Assembly (NCBI RefSeq): GCF_047730075.1
Contig: NZ_CP159831.1
Coordinates: forward strand, 186,001 to 250,000
Direction of reading: 5' to 3'
From: Njordibacter sp905182035
GTDB lineage: Bacteria; Pseudomonadota; Gammaproteobacteria; Pseudomonadales; Balneatricaceae
DNA: 64,000 nucleotides
The translations under genes were made by a program, and so were the position numbers. Below are positions 61,356 through 64,000 of the stretch, in pieces. Every line of letters starts with the position of its first letter. Positions within the stretch are counted from its first letter, which is position 1. The notes beneath the pieces are model-generated. The model worked only from the letters and a program-made list of their open reading frames with translations. It was not told the DNA's origin and did not search any database.

Positions 61356-61994
61356 ATGAGTCAGTTTTTCAAAATATTTACATTTTACTTTGTCAGTATA
61401 TCTGGTCTTTTGTGGGTGCCAGCGTCTTGGGCTAAAGAGCAGACCTTATTAGTCATGGGAGATAGTTTGAGTGCTGGTTATGGTATGTCTTTAGAGCAGG
61501 CATGGCCAGCCTTATTGCAGGACAAATTACTTGCCAGCGCAACTGATAACAAGTGGCAGGTGATCAATGCCAGTGTGAGTGGTGAAACGACTCAGGGTGG
61601 TGTGCGCCGACTGCCTGCGTTGCTAGATCAGTTTCAGCCGCAGTGGGTGTTATTAGAGCTAGGTGCTAACGATGGTTTGCGAGGTTACCCTATCGCGAAT
61701 ATCACTACTAATTTAGCCACCATGATTAAACAAAGCCAAGCGGCTGGGGCTCAGGTTGTGGTCATGGGCATTCAGTTGCCACCCAACTATGGCGCACGTT
61801 ATACGGAACCTTTTTTTGCTCAATATAAAACTCTTTCAGAACAATATAGCACAGCTCTAGTGCCTTTTATCTTAGAAAATATTGCAGTTCATAGTGATTT
61901 GATGCAGGCAGATGGTTTGCACCCAACACCTGCAGCACAGCCCACTATTGTTGATAACATATGGCGTAATTTAGCTACGTTTTGGATGCCTTAA
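61356..61994 (+). CDS. tesA: Periplasmic acyl-CoA thioesterase / lysophospholipase L1 (TesA)
   Basis: A 212-aa SGNH hydrolase. Signal peptide residues 1-26 (FVSISGLLWVPASWA). Block I GDSLSAGYGM with the catalytic Ser, block II Gly in SVSGETTQGG, block III LLELGANDGLRG with Asn, and block V DGLHPTPAAQ with Asp and His. It is a multifunctional esterase acting on acyl-CoAs, lysophospholipids and esters. It is divergent from ybbA and ends at a hairpin terminator. Confidence 0.95.
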   Translation: MSQFFKIFTFYFVSISGLLWVPASWAKEQTLLVMGDSLSAGYGMSLEQAWPALLQDKLLASATDNKWQVINASVSGETTQGGVRRLPALLDQFQPQWVLLELGANDGLRGYPIANITTNLATMIKQSQAAGAQVVVMGIQLPPNYGARYTEPFFAQYKTLSEQYSTALVPFILENIAVHSDLMQADGLHPTPAAQPTIVDNIWRNLATFWMP

Positions 61995-62000
61995 AACAAC

Positions 62001-62023
62001 AAAACCCACACTAGGTGGGTTTT
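62001..62023. terminator. Bidirectional terminator between tesA and rpoH
   Basis: AAAACCCAC-ACTAG-GTGGGTTTT is a perfect 9-bp stem with A/T flanks in both directions, serving the convergent tesA and rpoH genes. Confidence 0.88.
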
Positions 62024-62054
62024 GGGCGATGTCGAAAAATGGGTTAACTCAGTA

Positions 62055-62942
62055 TTAAAACGCGTAAGCACCTTCGCCATTCGAGTCCATGCCGACACTC
62101 ATTGCAGCTTTAAGCTTTTTCATGGCGTTCTTTTCAAGCTGGCGGATACGCTCAGCAGACACTTGGTATTGATCTGCTAAATTATGTAAAGTAGCCTTAG
62201 AATGGCTCAACCAACGCTGCTGCAAAATATCACGGCTGCGAGGGTCTAAATCCCCCATGGCACTTGCTAAACGGGTATTTGAGTCCTGTTCCCAATCACT
62301 GGCTTCTAACTGTCGGGCAGGGTCGCCAGAGTGATCTTCCAAATAATAAGCTGGTGCTTGGTATGCGCTATCTTCGTCACCCTCTGGTGCGTCAAATGGC
62401 GTATCGTGAGCAGACATTCGGCCTTCCATTTGCATTACAACTTTGGCATCAACGCCTAGGTCTGCAGCCATAGATTGCACTTCAGCATGGGTTAACCAGG
62501 CCAGTTTCTTCTTGGAACTACGCAAGTTGAAAAACAACTTACGCTGGCTCTTGGTAGTTGCCACTTTAACAATGCGCCAGTTACGCAAGATGTATTCGTG
62601 CATTTCGGCTTTAATCCAGTGCACTGCAAAAGAAACCAAACGTACACCCACTTCTGGGTTAAAGCGTTTTACGGCTTTCATCAAGCCAGCATTACCTTCT
62701 TGTACTAGGTCAGCTATAGGCAGGCCGTAACCAGAATAGCTTTTGGCAATATGCGCCACAAAACGTAGGTGAGACATAACCAGTTGGCGGGCTGCATCTA
62801 AGTCGTTTTCATAGTACAGACGTTCAGCCAGAGCACGCTCTTCTTCAACTGTAAGAATGGGGATAGTGCTGATAGTTTGTAGGTAAGCCTCGTGACTTTG
62901 TCCTGGTGCTAATGCATCAATGGCTAATAATGACTTGGTCAT
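62055..62942 (-). CDS. rpoH: RNA polymerase sigma-32 factor RpoH
   Basis: A 295-aa heat-shock sigma factor. Region 2.1 VMSHLRFVAHIAKSYSGYGLPIADLVQEGNAGLMKAV, 2.4 RLVSFAVHWIKAEMHEYILRNWRIVK, the RpoH box QRKLFFNLR, and region 4.2 TLHNLADQYQVSAERIRQLEKNAMKKLK. Length is a little longer than in enteric bacteria. It matches the sigma32 promoter found before hslVU. It follows ftsX (242-bp gap), as in the common ftsYEX-rpoH order. Confidence 0.98.
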   Translation of the reverse strand: MTKSLLAIDALAPGQSHEAYLQTISTIPILTVEEERALAERLYYENDLDAARQLVMSHLRFVAHIAKSYSGYGLPIADLVQEGNAGLMKAVKRFNPEVGVRLVSFAVHWIKAEMHEYILRNWRIVKVATTKSQRKLFFNLRSSKKKLAWLTHAEVQSMAADLGVDAKVVMQMEGRMSAHDTPFDAPEGDEDSAYQAPAYYLEDHSGDPARQLEASDWEQDSNTRLASAMGDLDPRSRDILQQRWLSHSKATLHNLADQYQVSAERIRQLEKNAMKKLKAAMSVGMDSNGEGAYAF

Positions 62943-63184
62943 AACAATCTCCGTAGTCTTTGAGTCCGCTCTTAAATGTTATTTAAGTAAGGCCTATTTT
63001 TAGCCATTTTTTGGGACTATTGCCGCAATTCCGTGTGTTATATGATTTACATCAACACTCACTAATGTTTTGTTTTAGTTTGCAGCGGCATAATTATGGA
63101 GAGTATTTTAGGGCGCAAACGCGGACAGTGCAAGGATTAGACTCGGTTTTTCTTCGTAAAGCCTTGTAAAGTCATAATTACGCC

Positions 63185-64000
63185 TTATTTAGGCTCGATA
63201 AGCCGTAATTGACGCCCCACAGTTAAGCTTGCCCCCAACACCGATAGTCCGCAGCTGGCAATGACTAGAATAAAACTACCAAACCAACTTAATCCTTCTA
63301 GTTGCCAATCACTTTGGTAGCTTTGCGCCAATGATAGTAGTGGTGGATGTAAATAGGTTACTCCCAGTTGGAGGATAACCCAAGCAATAATGGCAGCAAA
63401 CAGCCCGGCCCAAAATCCGGCATACAAAAATGGACGGCGTAAATAGGCATCTGTACCGCCCACTAGTTTAATAACCAAAATTTCTTGTTTTCGGTTTTCA
63501 ATTTGTAAACGCACAGTATTGCCCACCACAAGCAGTACTCCTAGGGCTAATAACAGCGCTAAGCTGTAGGTAAAACGTTCACTTGTCGCTAAGAGGGCCT
63601 GTAGGCGATCTAACCACGCCATGTCTACTAATACTTGATCAATCTGGTCTTGTTGTCGTAATTGCTGGGCAAGTATGGCAATAGCTTCGGGGCCCAAGGA
63701 TGTGTTTGCAGGTTCTATAAGTATAGTTGCAGGCAAGGGATTATCAGTGAGGCTTGCTAATATATCTTCTAGACCACTGCTGGCTTTAAAGTTTATTAAC
63801 GCTTGCTTGGCAGAGATGTACGTCGCCTGAGCAATGTCTGGTCTTGAGGCCAATTGATTAGTGATCAACTGGCCTTGTTCTTGGTTGACATAAGGCGCCA
63901 AAAATATGCTTATGTGGCTGCTTTGATTAACCTGCTGACCCAGATGTTGAGCCTGGCTCAGGAGTAACAGTAACGCTGCTGGTAGCGCCAAAGCTATGGC
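63185..64000 (-). CDS. ftsX: Cell division protein FtsX, truncated by window edge
   Basis: The frame is open to the right edge (… A-I-A-L-A-L-P-A-A-L), and the in-frame TTG at 63991 is not the true start. About 271 residues are visible. A membrane helix at the visible N-terminus, a periplasmic domain (SSHISIFLAPYVNQEQG … QVLVDMAWLDRL), then three membrane helices with VGGTDAYLRRPFLYAGFWAGLFAAIIAW and a C-terminal KPLRLIEPK-type tail (RQLRLIEPK). FtsX is the permease of FtsEX, which activates septal amidases, possibly through EnvC, encoded earlier in this window. Confidence 0.96.
   Translation of the reverse strand, partial: AIALALPAALLLLLSQAQHLGQQVNQSSHISIFLAPYVNQEQGQLITNQLASRPDIAQATYISAKQALINFKASSGLEDILASLTDNPLPATILIEPANTSLGPEAIAILAQQLRQQDQIDQVLVDMAWLDRLQALLATSERFTYSLALLLALGVLLVVGNTVRLQIENRKQEILVIKLVGGTDAYLRRPFLYAGFWAGLFAAIIAWVILQLGVTYLHPPLLSLAQSYQSDWQLEGLSWFGSFILVIASCGLSVLGASLTVGRQLRLIEPK

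Overview
The window looks like chromosome from a gammaproteobacterium, probably a marine or aquatic relative of the Pseudomonadales/Oceanospirillales. Gene orders known from that class support this: yibQ-ctpA-envC-gpmI next to yibN-grxC-secB, ntrBC-glnA-typA, hslVU-SPOR-argS-priA-rpmE, tesA divergent from ybbA-ybbP, and ftsX next to rpoH. The species cannot be fixed from sequence alone.

Layout. (1) 1-9244 is accessory DNA. It holds the C-terminal part of a helicase-type protein converging on a DNA cytosine-5 methyltransferase, a small operon around an N-formylglutamate amidohydrolase-like gene, an EEP-family phosphatase/nuclease, a secreted Sel1-repeat protein, and a tyrosine integrase inside a perfect 178-bp inverted repeat. 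(2) 9193-13249 is a compact AT-rich integrative element bounded by 52-bp direct repeats at the 3' half of tRNA-Phe. It carries two tyrosine recombinases, a small HUH-type Rep-like protein, hypothetical genes and a large stem-loop. The second integrase sits just outside its distal att copy, so two elements appear stacked at the tRNA. (3) 13204-38845 is core chromosome: tRNA-Phe, yggX-mutY, hisBHAF, cell-envelope genes, gpmI, secB, trmL, ntrBC and glnA (with an apparent one-base frameshift), typA, hslVU, argS, priA and rpmE. (4) 39374-56246 is a metabolic block. A TRAP transporter (dctPQM) converges on an 11-gene, 13-kb operon that encodes the coenzyme F420 pathway (fbiC, cofC, cofD, cofE), an F420:NADPH oxidoreductase-like protein, two LLM-family (F420-type) oxidoreductases, an acyl-CoA synthetase-like protein, a thioesterase and an ATP-dependent hydantoinase/oxoprolinase pair. 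A MarR regulator diverges from it. (5) 56311-64000 is core again: a SulP transporter, ybbP-ybbA, tesA, rpoH and truncated ftsX.

Readable regulation includes a sigma54 promoter in front of glnA, an NtrC-type operator in front of ntrBC, a sigma32 promoter in front of hslVU (rpoH is also in the window), sigma70 promoters for tRNA-Phe and the F420 operon, and several intrinsic terminators.

The most interesting parts are the self-contained F420 synthesis, reduction and use operon tied to a hydantoinase and a nearby importer, and the small tRNA-Phe element with its HUH protein, minimal recombinase and candidate origin, beside an integrase framed by perfect inverted promoter copies.
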